From Siculibacillus sp. (GTDB lineage Bacteria; Pseudomonadota; Alphaproteobacteria; Rhizobiales; Ancalomicrobiaceae): a stretch of 33,720 nt of DNA. The notes beneath the pieces are model-generated. The model saw only the letters and a list, made by a program, of their open reading frames with translations. It had not been told where the DNA came from and made no database searches. The position numbers and the translations under genes are program-made. Positions 15,940-24,372 of this stretch are shown here, piece by piece. The stretch's first letter is position 1; each line of letters starts with the position of its first letter. Location of the stretch: assembly GCA_030247555.1 (NCBI GenBank), contig JAOTSD010000044.1, positions 1 to 33,720 of the forward strand. The letters run 5' to 3'.

Positions 15940-16736
15940 GTGAGCACCCGTCGTATCTCGTTCAGACATCCGTCGATGTTGTCGCGTGCGTCTCGGATCA
16001 GGCTCACGGCGGCGGCGGCTTGAGGCATCGCTGCCGCCCATTCCGGCGGTATCGCGTTTTCATACGCCGAGAGGCGCACATCGGACAATCCCTGCCATCG
16101 CGCCTCGATCGACGGCCAATCGACCGTGCGCCCGACCAGACCCGCCCGGAAAATATGAGCCCCGGGCGTTTCCAACGGCTTAAGCCCTCCGAGCGCCCAC
16201 GGAGGCGGCGGACGCAGCAACCGCAGCAAGAGCGCATCGGCGAAACAGAGTTCGTGATCGAAGATCCGTATGGCGTCGCCACGCACGAGGCAGTTGGCAT
16301 TGTCGACCTTGCGATCGGAATTGCCGATGATCGCGTCGAAGGTGAAGATCGCGGCGGCCGTCAGGACCATCGCCTCGGTGATCCGAGTGCCCGGCACCCA
16401 TGTGCCGTATTGCCCGGTGATCAGGGTAGATCCGAAAGCCACGGGCACGCTGGCTCGGAACTTCTCGCGACGATCAGTATCGGGAATGATGGCCGCAAAT
16501 GCCGGCGGAATTTCGACCAGCCAGGGTTTGGGGACCGGCAAGCCGAGATCGCCGGCGAGACAGGCAGCGATCACTTCGCGCGCCAGATGGACGACGCCCT
16601 CCTCGCATCCGGCCGAAGCCTTCACCATCAGTTCGACCGTCGAGCCGTCGGGCTTCTCGCATACGAGATGGGCTGGCTTGGTCCGGCCGTTGCCTGGTGC
16701 CGCGACATATTCCATTGCCGTGACGCGTTCGAGCAT
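15936..16736 (-). CDS. HipA-like kinase family protein
   Basis: This 266-aa protein has a HipA-type kinase core. Lys39 lies in VELMVKAS as the probable ATP-binding lysine. The catalytic loop IIGNSDRKVDNANCLV has Asp141, and IRIFDHELCF has Asp160 in the metal-binding position. It lacks the N-terminal half of classical HipA (usually about 440 aa) and no HipB-type antitoxin is adjacent. It begins 8 bp after the stop of hsdS and overlaps DUF3037 by 4 bp, so all five genes look like one transcript. The upstream in-frame extension is Arg-rich shadow. Substrate and role are unknown; a regulator or an abortive-infection partner is possible. Confidence 0.85.
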   Translation of the reverse strand: MLERVTAMEYVAAPGNGRTKPAHLVCEKPDGSTVELMVKASAGCEEGVVHLAREVIAACLAGDLGLPVPKPWLVEIPPAFAAIIPDTDRREKFRASVPVAFGSTLITGQYGTWVPGTRITEAMVLTAAAIFTFDAIIGNSDRKVDNANCLVRGDAIRIFDHELCFADALLLRLLRPPPPWALGGLKPLETPGAHIFRAGLVGRTVDWPSIEARWQGLSDVRLSAYENAIPPEWAAAMPQAAAAVSLIRDARDNIDGCLNEIRRVLT

Positions 16737-16744
16737 GGGCGGCC

Positions 16745-17887
16745 TCACCCGAAGGCTTGATGGAGCAGGGAGGGGAGCAGGCGATCGAGGTCGGCGATGG
16801 CGACGGCCTGTGCGGCTCGGACGGCACCTGCCTTCGCCTGAAGGGCGTCGAACCACTGCTGCGCATCGAGCGGTGGGACGGGGGCCTCGATGGCTTCCAG
16901 TGCTTTCAGTCCCAGCGTTCGATTGCGCCCGGCTCCCCCTGGGGATGCCTTGTCGAGCAGCTTCAGCCCATCGCTCGTTGAAAAGAAGAACCTCAAGAAG
17001 TGCGACGTTGAGCGTTCGCTGATCGGCACACAGGTCAGGAACCGGTGCGACCCAAAACGCCCGTGATCAGCGTGCGACGCAACGGCAACCGCACCTTCCC
17101 ATGCAAAGACGATATTGAATACGAGATCATCGGTGTGAATTTCGAATAGCTTCTTGGTGCCAACCTCTCCCCCTGGCAGCGGAGGTTTGTGAAAGGTGCC
17201 CCGCCCGAAAGAGCGCACCCCGAGTTCTGGATACGCACTGTCCAGGTCAATTTCGACAGGCCTGCGAACGAGCGGTGCAATCTCGGCCATCGGCCTACGT
17301 GGCACGCCCTCGGTGATCTTGGCAAAGGCGTTGCGCAACGTAGTCGCAAGTTCGTCGCCGACCGTCGTGGCGGCAACTGTGCGATCCGCAATGCGCCCGG
17401 CGACGGCGTCGAGCTGAGCGACGATCCGCCGTTGTTCGTCGAGCGGCGGGAGACTGATCGCGAACTCCATGATCCGATCCGGATGCAGCCGTTCGCGCCG
17501 GTTCCCCATCCCCTTGCTGCCGACGGCAAGTGCCTTCCAGACGGGCGGCTGTTTGAAGTACCAACGCAGAAAATCGGGAAGAAGGCGCTTCGGGTCGCAT
17601 TTGAAGGTCGGGAACTCGTTCGAGACGAAGCAGCCGTCAAGTTCGTCGGGCACGACCGTATAGGCGCCCTCAAACGCCTTGAGCCGGCTATAGATGAAAT
17701 CGCCCTTTGCGATGCGATAGAGGACGGATGCACTCCTGGTCGCGCCGGAAATATCCTGCCTGCGGAACATGCCGCGACCATTGTTGAAGATGCCGGCGTT
17801 CGGGTAGGAACGTTCGATGTCGACATCATGGGGCTCTTGGTAGGGCTCCAGAACCTCTCCCAAAAGCACCTTCGACCAACGGCTCAT
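16745..17887 (-). CDS. hsdS: Type I restriction-modification specificity subunit HsdS
   Basis: This 380-aa protein has two target-recognition domains separated by helical spacers. The first domain ends in ISLPPLDEQRRIVAQLDAVAGRI and the second in APVPPLDAQQWFDALQAKAG, the usual conserved-helix motifs. The two domains would read the two halves of a bipartite target. The start overlaps the stop of hsdM by 4 bp (ATGA). It directs both methylation and cleavage by the HsdRMS complex. The length is slightly short for the family, but no domain is missing. Confidence 0.92.
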   Translation of the reverse strand: MSRWSKVLLGEVLEPYQEPHDVDIERSYPNAGIFNNGRGMFRRQDISGATRSASVLYRIAKGDFIYSRLKAFEGAYTVVPDELDGCFVSNEFPTFKCDPKRLLPDFLRWYFKQPPVWKALAVGSKGMGNRRERLHPDRIMEFAISLPPLDEQRRIVAQLDAVAGRIADRTVAATTVGDELATTLRNAFAKITEGVPRRPMAEIAPLVRRPVEIDLDSAYPELGVRSFGRGTFHKPPLPGGEVGTKKLFEIHTDDLVFNIVFAWEGAVAVASHADHGRFGSHRFLTCVPISERSTSHFLRFFFSTSDGLKLLDKASPGGAGRNRTLGLKALEAIEAPVPPLDAQQWFDALQAKAGAVRAAQAVAIADLDRLLPSLLHQAFG

Positions 17888-19461
17888 GATGTCGCTCCGC
17901 CGGCAACGAGAGCACGGATCTCATTGAGCAGCGCGAGAACCGCCAGTTCCTTCTCGATCACCCCCTCGATGATCTTCTCCGGCGTACGGGGATCGTCAGT
18001 GTTCTTGACCGTCGGGTTCTTGATGTCGAGGTCGACGGCCGTCACTCGGCCGGAAGCGTCGCGTTGAACCAGTGCCGGCCCCGATACCTTCCATGCCTGC
18101 GGTCCCGGCTTGCGGTCGTTCCACCAATCGAGGCAGGCGCGCAGGTCCTCGTATTGGATCGGCTGCGTCTTCGAATATTTCTTCCGTCCGTCCGGCATCG
18201 GCTGTTCGTAGAACCAGATGTCGCCGGTCGGCCCGGAGGTATCGAAGAAGATCAGGTTGGTCGGGATGTCGGTGTAGGGAGAGAAGGTGCCTTCCGGCAG
18301 CCGGACGACCGTGTGCAGATTGTAGTGCTCGATCAGATCGGCCTTGATATTGGCGGCGACGCCGTCGCCGAACAGCGTCCCATGCGGAACGACGACGGCC
18401 GCGCGACCTTTGCCCCGGCGCTTCAGTCGCCGCATGATCAGTTGCAGGAAGAGAAGCGCAGTCTCGGTGGTGCGTCCGTCGTGCGGGAAGTTCGACTGGA
18501 TGCCGGCTTCCTCCTCACCCGAGAAAGGAGGATTTGCCAGGATGACTTCGACCCGGTCGCGCTCGCCGATCTGGGTGATCTTCACGTCCAGCGCGTTGCC
18601 GAAGGCGATGTTCGGTGTCTCCAGCCCGTGCAGCAGCAGGTTCATCTGCGACAAGAGGTAAGGCAGCGTCTTGGCCTCGCCCCCGACGATGCTGTTCGTC
18701 TGAAGCTGCTTGCGCTTGGCCACAGTGTCAGCCTGCGCGGCGAGATGAGAGAACGCCTCTGCCAGAAAGCCGCCGGTGCCGCAGGCCGGATCGAGCACGG
18801 TTTCGCCGAGCTTCGGGTCGAGCATTCCGACCATGAAACGCACCACCGGGCGCGGCGTATAGAACTCGCCGCTGTCGCCGGCCGCGTCCCGCATCTCGCG
18901 CAACAGCCCCTCATAGAGACGGCTCAGCGTGTGGATCTCTTCGGAACTGTCGAAGTGGATGCCATCGACCAGATCGACCACGTCGCGCAGCAGATAGCCA
19001 TTCCCCATGCGGTTCTGGAAACCACGGAACACGGTGGCGATGACGTCGCGCCGGTCGCGACCGCCGTTCAGCCCACGGAGGCTTCGGAGATATGTGAAGA
19101 GGCCGGGTCCCTCGGTGCCGTCGGGACGCCGGCACTTCTCGTCGGAGATGAAGTGCAGCAGATCCGGCCCGGTGATGCCGCCGTCGTCGCTCGCCCAATC
19201 ACGCCAACGGTAGGGCGGGACGATCGCAGGGTGAAACCGGTTGCCCGCCAGGACCGCCTCGTCCTCGTGGATGCGCTCCATGTCGTCGACGAACTTCAGG
19301 AACATGATCCAGGTGAGCATTGGCAGCCGGTCGAGGTCGCCGTTGAGCCCCTTGTCCTTGCGCATGATCCTGCGCGCCGACTTGACGATGCTGTCGAGCC
19401 GTTGAGAGGTGGTCTTCGGGGTGGCCTTGGGTTTGCGACCGGCTTTCGGGCTACGCGCCAT
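17884..19461 (-). CDS. hsdM: Type I restriction-modification methyltransferase HsdM
   Basis: This 525-aa N6-adenine methyltransferase has an HsdM N-terminal helical domain (about 18-170, RRIMRKDKGLNGDLDRLPMLTWIMFLKFVDD). SAM-binding motif I is LDPACGTGGF (223-232) and catalytic motif IV is NPPF (310-313). The GEFYTPRPVV segment near 198 is also typical. It pairs with HsdS as the M2S methylase that protects self DNA. It begins 20 bp after the hsdR stop, so the order hsdR-hsdM-hsdS is a tight leftward operon. Confidence 0.95.
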   Translation of the reverse strand: MARSPKAGRKPKATPKTTSQRLDSIVKSARRIMRKDKGLNGDLDRLPMLTWIMFLKFVDDMERIHEDEAVLAGNRFHPAIVPPYRWRDWASDDGGITGPDLLHFISDEKCRRPDGTEGPGLFTYLRSLRGLNGGRDRRDVIATVFRGFQNRMGNGYLLRDVVDLVDGIHFDSSEEIHTLSRLYEGLLREMRDAAGDSGEFYTPRPVVRFMVGMLDPKLGETVLDPACGTGGFLAEAFSHLAAQADTVAKRKQLQTNSIVGGEAKTLPYLLSQMNLLLHGLETPNIAFGNALDVKITQIGERDRVEVILANPPFSGEEEAGIQSNFPHDGRTTETALLFLQLIMRRLKRRGKGRAAVVVPHGTLFGDGVAANIKADLIEHYNLHTVVRLPEGTFSPYTDIPTNLIFFDTSGPTGDIWFYEQPMPDGRKKYSKTQPIQYEDLRACLDWWNDRKPGPQAWKVSGPALVQRDASGRVTAVDLDIKNPTVKNTDDPRTPEKIIEGVIEKELAVLALLNEIRALVAGGATS

Positions 19462-19481
19462 GCGGTATTCGTCTCGTGGTT

Positions 19482-21851
19482 TCAGGCTGCGTAGAGCAAG
19501 CCGGACATTTCATCGACGGCTTGCCGCAACTGTTCCGGCCCACCGAACCTGCGCGCGATCTCACTCGGATTACCCAACTCGGCCAAGGGGGTGACCTTGA
19601 GGATGTCGGGTAACGCGAACTCGGTGGAACCGAACTCGGCGTATTTCTCCAACAGGGCTTCGAGAACGACTCGCGCGTCGGTCCCATATCGGTCGAAGAA
19701 GTCGGTGCGGTCAAACTTCAGGCGCTGGGCGCGCTCGCGGCGGGTCCGCAGCGGCGCATTCCAGGCGAGATGGCAGAGGATGTCGAACGGATCGTCGTCA
19801 GGGCGGCCGGCTTCCATCGCCAGCGTCTCGAGGTCGATACCGCGTTCGGCCAACTCCTCGATGATCGTCCGCCGTTGCCCGGCCTGCACCCAGTCCGCTC
19901 GGAACGCCGCCGGGGTCGGATAGAGCGTGCGCACCTTCTCGCCGGTCCAATCGGTGAGCTTCCGGCAAGTCAGCCGCTTGCCGTCCGTGTCCAACTCGTA
20001 GACCAGATGGGCGACGACTTCGACCTCGCCGCCGTCGATGTAGAACTTGCGTGGTTCCTCCGGCTCGAAGACGTCAGGCGGCAGACCGCCGACATCGGTG
20101 TCGTCGGGCTCCTCCGGGGGTGGCGTCTCTTCCTCGGTGGTCGTGATCACGTCGCCCGCACCGTCGATCTCCGTCACGGTTTCGGCCGTCGGGTCGCCGT
20201 CGAAGGCGGGATCGGCGAATTTTTCGGTCGCGGTCCCGGTGTAGTCGATGATGTTGAAATAGAGCTTGCCGTAGTCCTCCCGCAGGCGCGTGCCGCGTCC
20301 GATGATCTGCTTGAACTCGGACATCGAGCCGACCACCCGTGCCAGCACTACGTTCTTGCAGGTCGGGGCATCGACACCGGTCGTCAGCAATTGCGACGTG
20401 GTGAGAATGACCGGGGTGGGCTGTTCCAGTTCCTGGAATTTGCTCAGCTTGCCCTTACCGACGTCGCCTTCGTCGGAGGTGACGCGGGCTACGTAGTCGG
20501 GATATTGGGCGACCAGATCGGTGTTCAGGTTCGCGATGGCTGTCCGCATGTCGCTGGCATGTTCCTGATCGACGCAGAACACGATGGTCTTGGCGAAGCG
20601 GTCGGTCTGGCGCAGGAATTCCGTGAGGTGTTTGGCGATTGCCTCCGTCCGTGCCCGTAGGGCGACGACACGCTCGAAATCCACCGTCTGGTATTCCTCG
20701 TCGGGGATCTCCCGGCCGTAGCGGTCCAGTTCGCCGAGGCTGGGACGCCAACCGGCGGCGTCGAGATCGGTGACGATGCGATGCACCCGGTACGGGGCGA
20801 GGAAGCCGTCGGCGATGCCCTGGGCGAGCGAATAGGTATAGAGCGGCGCACCGAAGTAGGCGTAGGTGTCGCGGCTCTCGTCGCGCAACGGCGTCGCGGT
20901 CAGACCCAACTGATAGGCCGGTTCGAACCAATCCAGGATTTCCCGCCATGTGCTGTCGGCACGAGCGCTGCCGCGATGGCATTCGTCGATGATGATCAGG
21001 TCGAAGAAGTCAGGCGCGAACTCCTGGTGGATGCCGTCCCGCGTGGCATCGCCTGCGATCGCCTGATAGATCGCGAAATAGATGTCGCGACCCTTGCTGA
21101 TCCGCCCGCCCTCGATCTTGAAGCGGGCATCTCCGAAGGGAGCGAAGTCCTTGGCCATCGGATCGTCGACCAGAATGTTCCGATCGGCGAGAAACAGGAT
21201 CTTGGGTTTACGGAAGTCGCCCCGCTTGTTCCACGCCGCCGACCACAGCCGCCAGCACACCTGGAAGGCCACCGCCGTCTTGCCGGCCCCGGTGCACAGG
21301 GTCAGCAACGCTCGACGCTGCCCGGTCAGGATGGCTTGCACAGCGCGGTTGACGGCGATTTCCTGGTAGTAGCGCAGGGGGCGCTCGGGATTGCGGAAGC
21401 CCGGTTCGAGCAGGCGGTCGGCCACGCCGTCGTCGATCAGTCCCAATCCGGCGCGCTGGCGCGACCAGAGTTCGTCAGGCGTGGGATAGTGGGCGCGTTG
21501 CCGCTCCACGCCCGTGAAGTAGTCGAATTCGATGATCTCGGTGCCGTTGGTCGCGTAGGCGAACTTGAGACCGAGGATTTCGGCGTAGTCCTTGGCCTGT
21601 TGGAGCCCATCGGCCGCCGACTTGTAGATCGCCTTCGCCTCGACGATTGCGATCGGGTAGTCGGGGCCAAACCGCAGGATGAAGTCGGCGCGCTTCTGCC
21701 GTCCGCGCCGCGCCCGCCCGCCGATGAACAACACGCGCCCGTCGGTGAAGGTGCGCTGTTCGTTGATCGAATGGGGTGCGTTGTCCCAGCCTGCCGATTG
21801 CAGCTTGGGAACGACGAATTTTCGGCAGGTGTCCGCCTCGGTTTGCACCAT
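19482..21851 (-). CDS. hsdR: Type I restriction endonuclease subunit HsdR
   Basis: This 789-aa subunit has an N-terminal PD-(D/E)XK nuclease (Asp56; Glu71-Ala-Lys73 in AIVEAKA), then a superfamily 2 translocase. Walker A is LCTGAGKT (185-192), the DECH box is IIIDECHRGS (289-292 for DECH), motif III is LGLTATP, and the arginine-finger motif is QIIGRGTRLRED. It should translocate unmethylated DNA and cut at a distance in the HsdRMS complex. It is the first gene of the five-gene operon. Boundary site B lies 97 bp upstream of its start and may overlap its promoter region. Confidence 0.95.
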   Translation of the reverse strand: MVQTEADTCRKFVVPKLQSAGWDNAPHSINEQRTFTDGRVLFIGGRARRGRQKRADFILRFGPDYPIAIVEAKAIYKSAADGLQQAKDYAEILGLKFAYATNGTEIIEFDYFTGVERQRAHYPTPDELWSRQRAGLGLIDDGVADRLLEPGFRNPERPLRYYQEIAVNRAVQAILTGQRRALLTLCTGAGKTAVAFQVCWRLWSAAWNKRGDFRKPKILFLADRNILVDDPMAKDFAPFGDARFKIEGGRISKGRDIYFAIYQAIAGDATRDGIHQEFAPDFFDLIIIDECHRGSARADSTWREILDWFEPAYQLGLTATPLRDESRDTYAYFGAPLYTYSLAQGIADGFLAPYRVHRIVTDLDAAGWRPSLGELDRYGREIPDEEYQTVDFERVVALRARTEAIAKHLTEFLRQTDRFAKTIVFCVDQEHASDMRTAIANLNTDLVAQYPDYVARVTSDEGDVGKGKLSKFQELEQPTPVILTTSQLLTTGVDAPTCKNVVLARVVGSMSEFKQIIGRGTRLREDYGKLYFNIIDYTGTATEKFADPAFDGDPTAETVTEIDGAGDVITTTEEETPPPEEPDDTDVGGLPPDVFEPEEPRKFYIDGGEVEVVAHLVYELDTDGKRLTCRKLTDWTGEKVRTLYPTPAAFRADWVQAGQRRTIIEELAERGIDLETLAMEAGRPDDDPFDILCHLAWNAPLRTRRERAQRLKFDRTDFFDRYGTDARVVLEALLEKYAEFGSTEFALPDILKVTPLAELGNPSEIARRFGGPEQLRQAVDEMSGLLYAA

Positions 21852-21947
21852 TGCCTCTTTCGTCGGCCGGTTGGTTCCCCCACCTTATGAGTTTCGGTCG
21901 GCGGTGCAAGTCTGGGTGGCCGGTCTGCGGCATCACAGCGCCACGAA

Positions 21948-21963
21948 TTGCAACCGGGTGCAC
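21948..21963 (+). repeat. Module-boundary site B
   Basis: TTGCAACCGGGTGCAC is identical to site A over all 16 bases. It lies 97 bp upstream of hsdR and 94 bp from site C. The upstream flank GCGCCACGAA resembles that of site D (GCGCCATGAT). Confidence 0.7.
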
Positions 21964-22041
21964 CGCACGGGGGCAGAGACGATTTCGTGGTTGCTCGCAG
22001 TACCGACTGATGAGTCACACTCCTGTTCACGGCCGGCATCG

Positions 22042-22057
22042 TTGCAACCGGGTTCAT
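22042..22057 (+). repeat. Module-boundary site C
   Basis: TTGCAACCGGGTTCAT differs from the consensus only in its last base. It lies upstream of the small AT-rich gene, and nothing recognisable is encoded between it and site B. Confidence 0.7.
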
Positions 22058-22121
22058 CAAAACCACGGTGCGAGTTTGCTCATACGAACAACTCCGGACG
22101 GCAAGGGAGATGGAGACCTGT

Positions 22122-22511
22122 ATGGCTTGCCCTTGGTTGGCAAATTGGGTGATTTCCATGGTCCGGCAAATACAGATCGAGGACGGAAGAATTCTCTCGA
22201 AGAGCGGTGAGACAATAGGGTCTTTTGTCCACGGGCGAGTGACGATATTCCTTCCTATCAGTGTCACCGTTGCCGAAAGAAGGGTGCATCAGCCTATTGT
22301 TCAGGCTTATGGGCACCTTTTTAAACAAATAACCGGCCTATTCGTCGAGAGAGAATTCGATCCTGACAAACGAAATATAAAAACAAAAGACGGCGAAGTG
22401 ATTGGGTACATAAGTAAGAATATGATAAACTTGAGTTTTCCATACGATGGGGAGAGGGCGGAAGTAGATATATTCTCTCAAATTTTGACTGATGGGTACG
22501 ATGAAACGTAG
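22122..22511 (+). CDS. Hypothetical AT-rich small protein
   Basis: This is a predicted 129-aa protein from the ATG at 22122, with a GGAGA-type ribosome site just upstream; an ATG at 22158 (MVRQIQIEDGRIL) is a credible alternative. The product is beta-rich and charged (IGSFVHGRVTIFLPISVTV, later GEVIGYISKNMINLSFPYDGERAEVDIF). It has no signal peptide, no catalytic motif I can name and no recognised family. Codon use is clearly more AT-rich than in the flanking genes, which suggests a separate origin. It is the only gene between sites C and D. Confidence 0.55.
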   Translation: MACPWLANWVISMVRQIQIEDGRILSKSGETIGSFVHGRVTIFLPISVTVAERRVHQPIVQAYGHLFKQITGLFVEREFDPDKRNIKTKDGEVIGYISKNMINLSFPYDGERAEVDIFSQILTDGYDET

Positions 22512-22672
22512 GTCGGATGCGGATCCATCCTGGGTCGAGCGTCATTGCGCTGCCGGATAGGCCTCGTGCGTGTCAATCGGACGGGCACATGGGCGACGTT
22601 TGAGGATGTCGAGCCATCGATGTCGGCCTCACTTGGCTGAGAGAGTGGTCTGTGACGTAACCGCGCCATGAT

Positions 22673-22688
22673 TTGCAATCGGGTGCAA
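22673..22688 (+). repeat. Module-boundary site D
   Basis: TTGCAATCGGGTGCAA is the most divergent copy, with two changes from sites A and B. It lies between the convergent 3' ends of the AT-rich gene and the resolvase gene, so an operator role is unlikely. Confidence 0.6.
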
Positions 22689-22714
22689 TGCGCTGCGGTG
22701 ATGGTGGCGGATCA

Positions 22715-23272
22715 TCAGACGCTGCGGATCTCGACCAACCGTCGGTGAACCGTGGCAACGCCTATGCCGAGCGCCTTCGCAATAGCGGTCGGGCCCTTGC
22801 CCTCGGCAGCGAGGCGAGCAACGTCGTCCGACACTGAAAGTCGACGCCTCCCCTTGTACTTGCCCTCGCGCTTCGCCTTGGCGATGCCTTCCATCTGACG
22901 TTCGCGACGGAGGCCCGTTTCGAACTCGGCGAAGACGGCGAGCATACCGACGAAGGCACGGCCGGCTGCGGAACCGGTGTCGACTGGCTGCTCGATGCAC
23001 CTGAGCGACGCGCCCTTCTTCTCCATCTGACGGACGATGTCGGCGAGATCGGCGACGGAGCGGGCGAGGCGGTCGAGGCGGACCACCACGAGTTCGTCGC
23101 CCTCACCGAGGATCGAGATAACCTTGCGAAGCTCCTCCCGCCCTTCGGTCGTCGTGCCACTCTTCTTTTCGAGGAAGCTGGCGATGCACCCCGCCCGCTC
23201 CAGGGCCTCGGCCTGAATGCTCAGGTCCTGATCGGTGGTGCTCACCCGCCCATAACCGAACCGCTTGCCCAT
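22715..23272 (-). CDS. Serine recombinase (resolvase/invertase family)
   Basis: This 185-aa protein reads MGKRFGYGRVSTTDQDLSIQAEAL, with the catalytic Ser11. The conserved VVVRLDRLARSVADL, the GRAFVGMLAVFAEFE region and the E-helix RRERQMEGIAKAKREGKYKGR are present. A C-terminal helix-turn-helix (GPTAIAKALGIGVATVHRRL) completes the fold. This is the size and layout of Tn3-type resolvases and Hin-type invertases. No transposase is adjacent, so it is not part of a visible Tn3 element. It could act on crossover sites within the island; site D lies 26 bp past its stop. Confidence 0.92.
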   Translation of the reverse strand: MGKRFGYGRVSTTDQDLSIQAEALERAGCIASFLEKKSGTTTEGREELRKVISILGEGDELVVVRLDRLARSVADLADIVRQMEKKGASLRCIEQPVDTGSAAGRAFVGMLAVFAEFETGLRRERQMEGIAKAKREGKYKGRRRLSVSDDVARLAAEGKGPTAIAKALGIGVATVHRRLVEIRSV

Positions 23273-23300
23273 TGTGTCGCCACCTGATTTCTATCAATAG

Positions 23301-23312
23301 GATCTAAAGATC
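23301..23312. promoter_or_regulatory. Short palindrome upstream of the resolvase gene
   Basis: GATCTAAAGATC is a 5-bp inverted repeat with a 2-nt centre, 29 bp upstream of the resolvase start, in an AT-rich stretch. It could be an autoregulatory site or half of a crossover site. The evidence is positional only. Confidence 0.25.
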
Positions 23313-23460
23313 AAGTTAGCTCCAATCAAAATGCATTTCAAGGCTCTAATGATAGCCTCCTGGGACCCTGAGGCTACCACTCCAAGGCTCGCGATAGGGC
23401 GTACCCTTTTGAGAGCGCCGTCCTTCCTGCATCGGGGAAGACGGACGCATCGGCAGACTG

Positions 23461-23964
23461 TCATCGAGGAGGGAATACGCCCATGGATCGCTGTATGTTG
23501 GTTTGGCCATCAACGGCGACATCTCCGACAAGAGCGGAAACATAATTGCTAATGCCACCCTCTCGCGAGAGATAAACACAGGTTGACGAACCTCGGAGGG
23601 GTGTTCCAAATGCATTCTTGGCATCATAGGAAAAAACCAATGTGTACAATGTAGGACCTCCATCGGTTGACTTACGTAAAAATTCAAAACCCTCAATTTC
23701 TACTTGTATTTTTGATGGATCAAGACGTATCAAATCGCGGTATTTTTGAATGACTATTGAATATTCGTCTTTCGACGAAATAATATGCTTTTCTGTGTGC
23801 AATTTGATGCGTTGGTAGCTTGATGGAGACTTTAGTCTACTCTTTATTTCCCCTTCGCACTCCGTCGTCAGCTTTGTGTTGCTATCGCACCCCGCAAGGC
23901 ACGGAGAAAGGACGCTCAGCGCGATGGCAGCGATATACCAAGACCGCGAATTCGATTTTGCCAT
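23461..23964 (-). CDS. Hypothetical lipoprotein
   Basis: This 167-aa protein has a lipoprotein signal with LAGC at residues 23-26. The mature part is charged and contains TECEGEIKSRLKSPSSYQRIKLHTEKH, resembling small secreted domains that begin with a Cys and a K-S-P-S-S-Y turn. Two further Cys residues could form a disulfide. A GAAGG ribosome site precedes the ATG. Codon use is AT-rich like the gene at 22122. The family is not recognised. It stands with the resolvase between sites D and E. Confidence 0.7.
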   Translation of the reverse strand: MAKSNSRSWYIAAIALSVLSPCLAGCDSNTKLTTECEGEIKSRLKSPSSYQRIKLHTEKHIISSKDEYSIVIQKYRDLIRLDPSKIQVEIEGFEFLRKSTDGGPTLYTLVFSYDAKNAFGTPLRGSSTCVYLSREGGISNYVSALVGDVAVDGQTNIQRSMGVFPPR

Positions 23965-24372
23965 TTAACACCTTCACGTGCGTTGAGGCGCTCGCCTTGA
24001 ACATGGGAAACCTGAGTCAAGTCAATCTCTTATCAATGCTCGCCGTAGCGGCAAGGTCCGTAGGCACATGCAGACCAAGCCTCCCTTACAACCGCAAGCA
24101 ACAAGCGCTCGCAGCAAGATCGGGCATCCGGAAATGCACCGATCCACGAAGCGTCATGCAATTCGGGGAGGGCAGAACTGCTAGCCGGTAACCATCGACG
24201 CTTTCCGCGCACCATTGTTGCAACCGGGTTCACCGCGAAGCAGCGGGGCAGTGCTGCGCTGGGTTCCAACCCGAGTTACCCCTGATCTACGACCGAGACA
24301 CGGCCATCAATTGCCAGGGACGCCGCGCTGCCGAGGCGGCGAGCATCGGGCATCTGCCCTCGAACCCGGCGA
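23965..24372. other. 408-bp gap between orphan genes
   Basis: I see no convincing gene on either strand. It contains boundary site E and should hold the promoter of the lipoprotein gene. The short open frames lack ribosome sites and recognisable composition. Confidence 0.5.
24218..24233 (+). repeat. Module-boundary site E
   Basis: TTGCAACCGGGTTCAC is followed by CGCGAAG. The flank is shared with sites G and H in their own orientation (CACCGC follows in all three). Confidence 0.7.

Noticed and set aside
18064-19494. 476-aa plus-strand frame opposite hsdM
   Set aside because: It is the antisense shadow of hsdM, which has complete methyltransferase motifs on the other strand.
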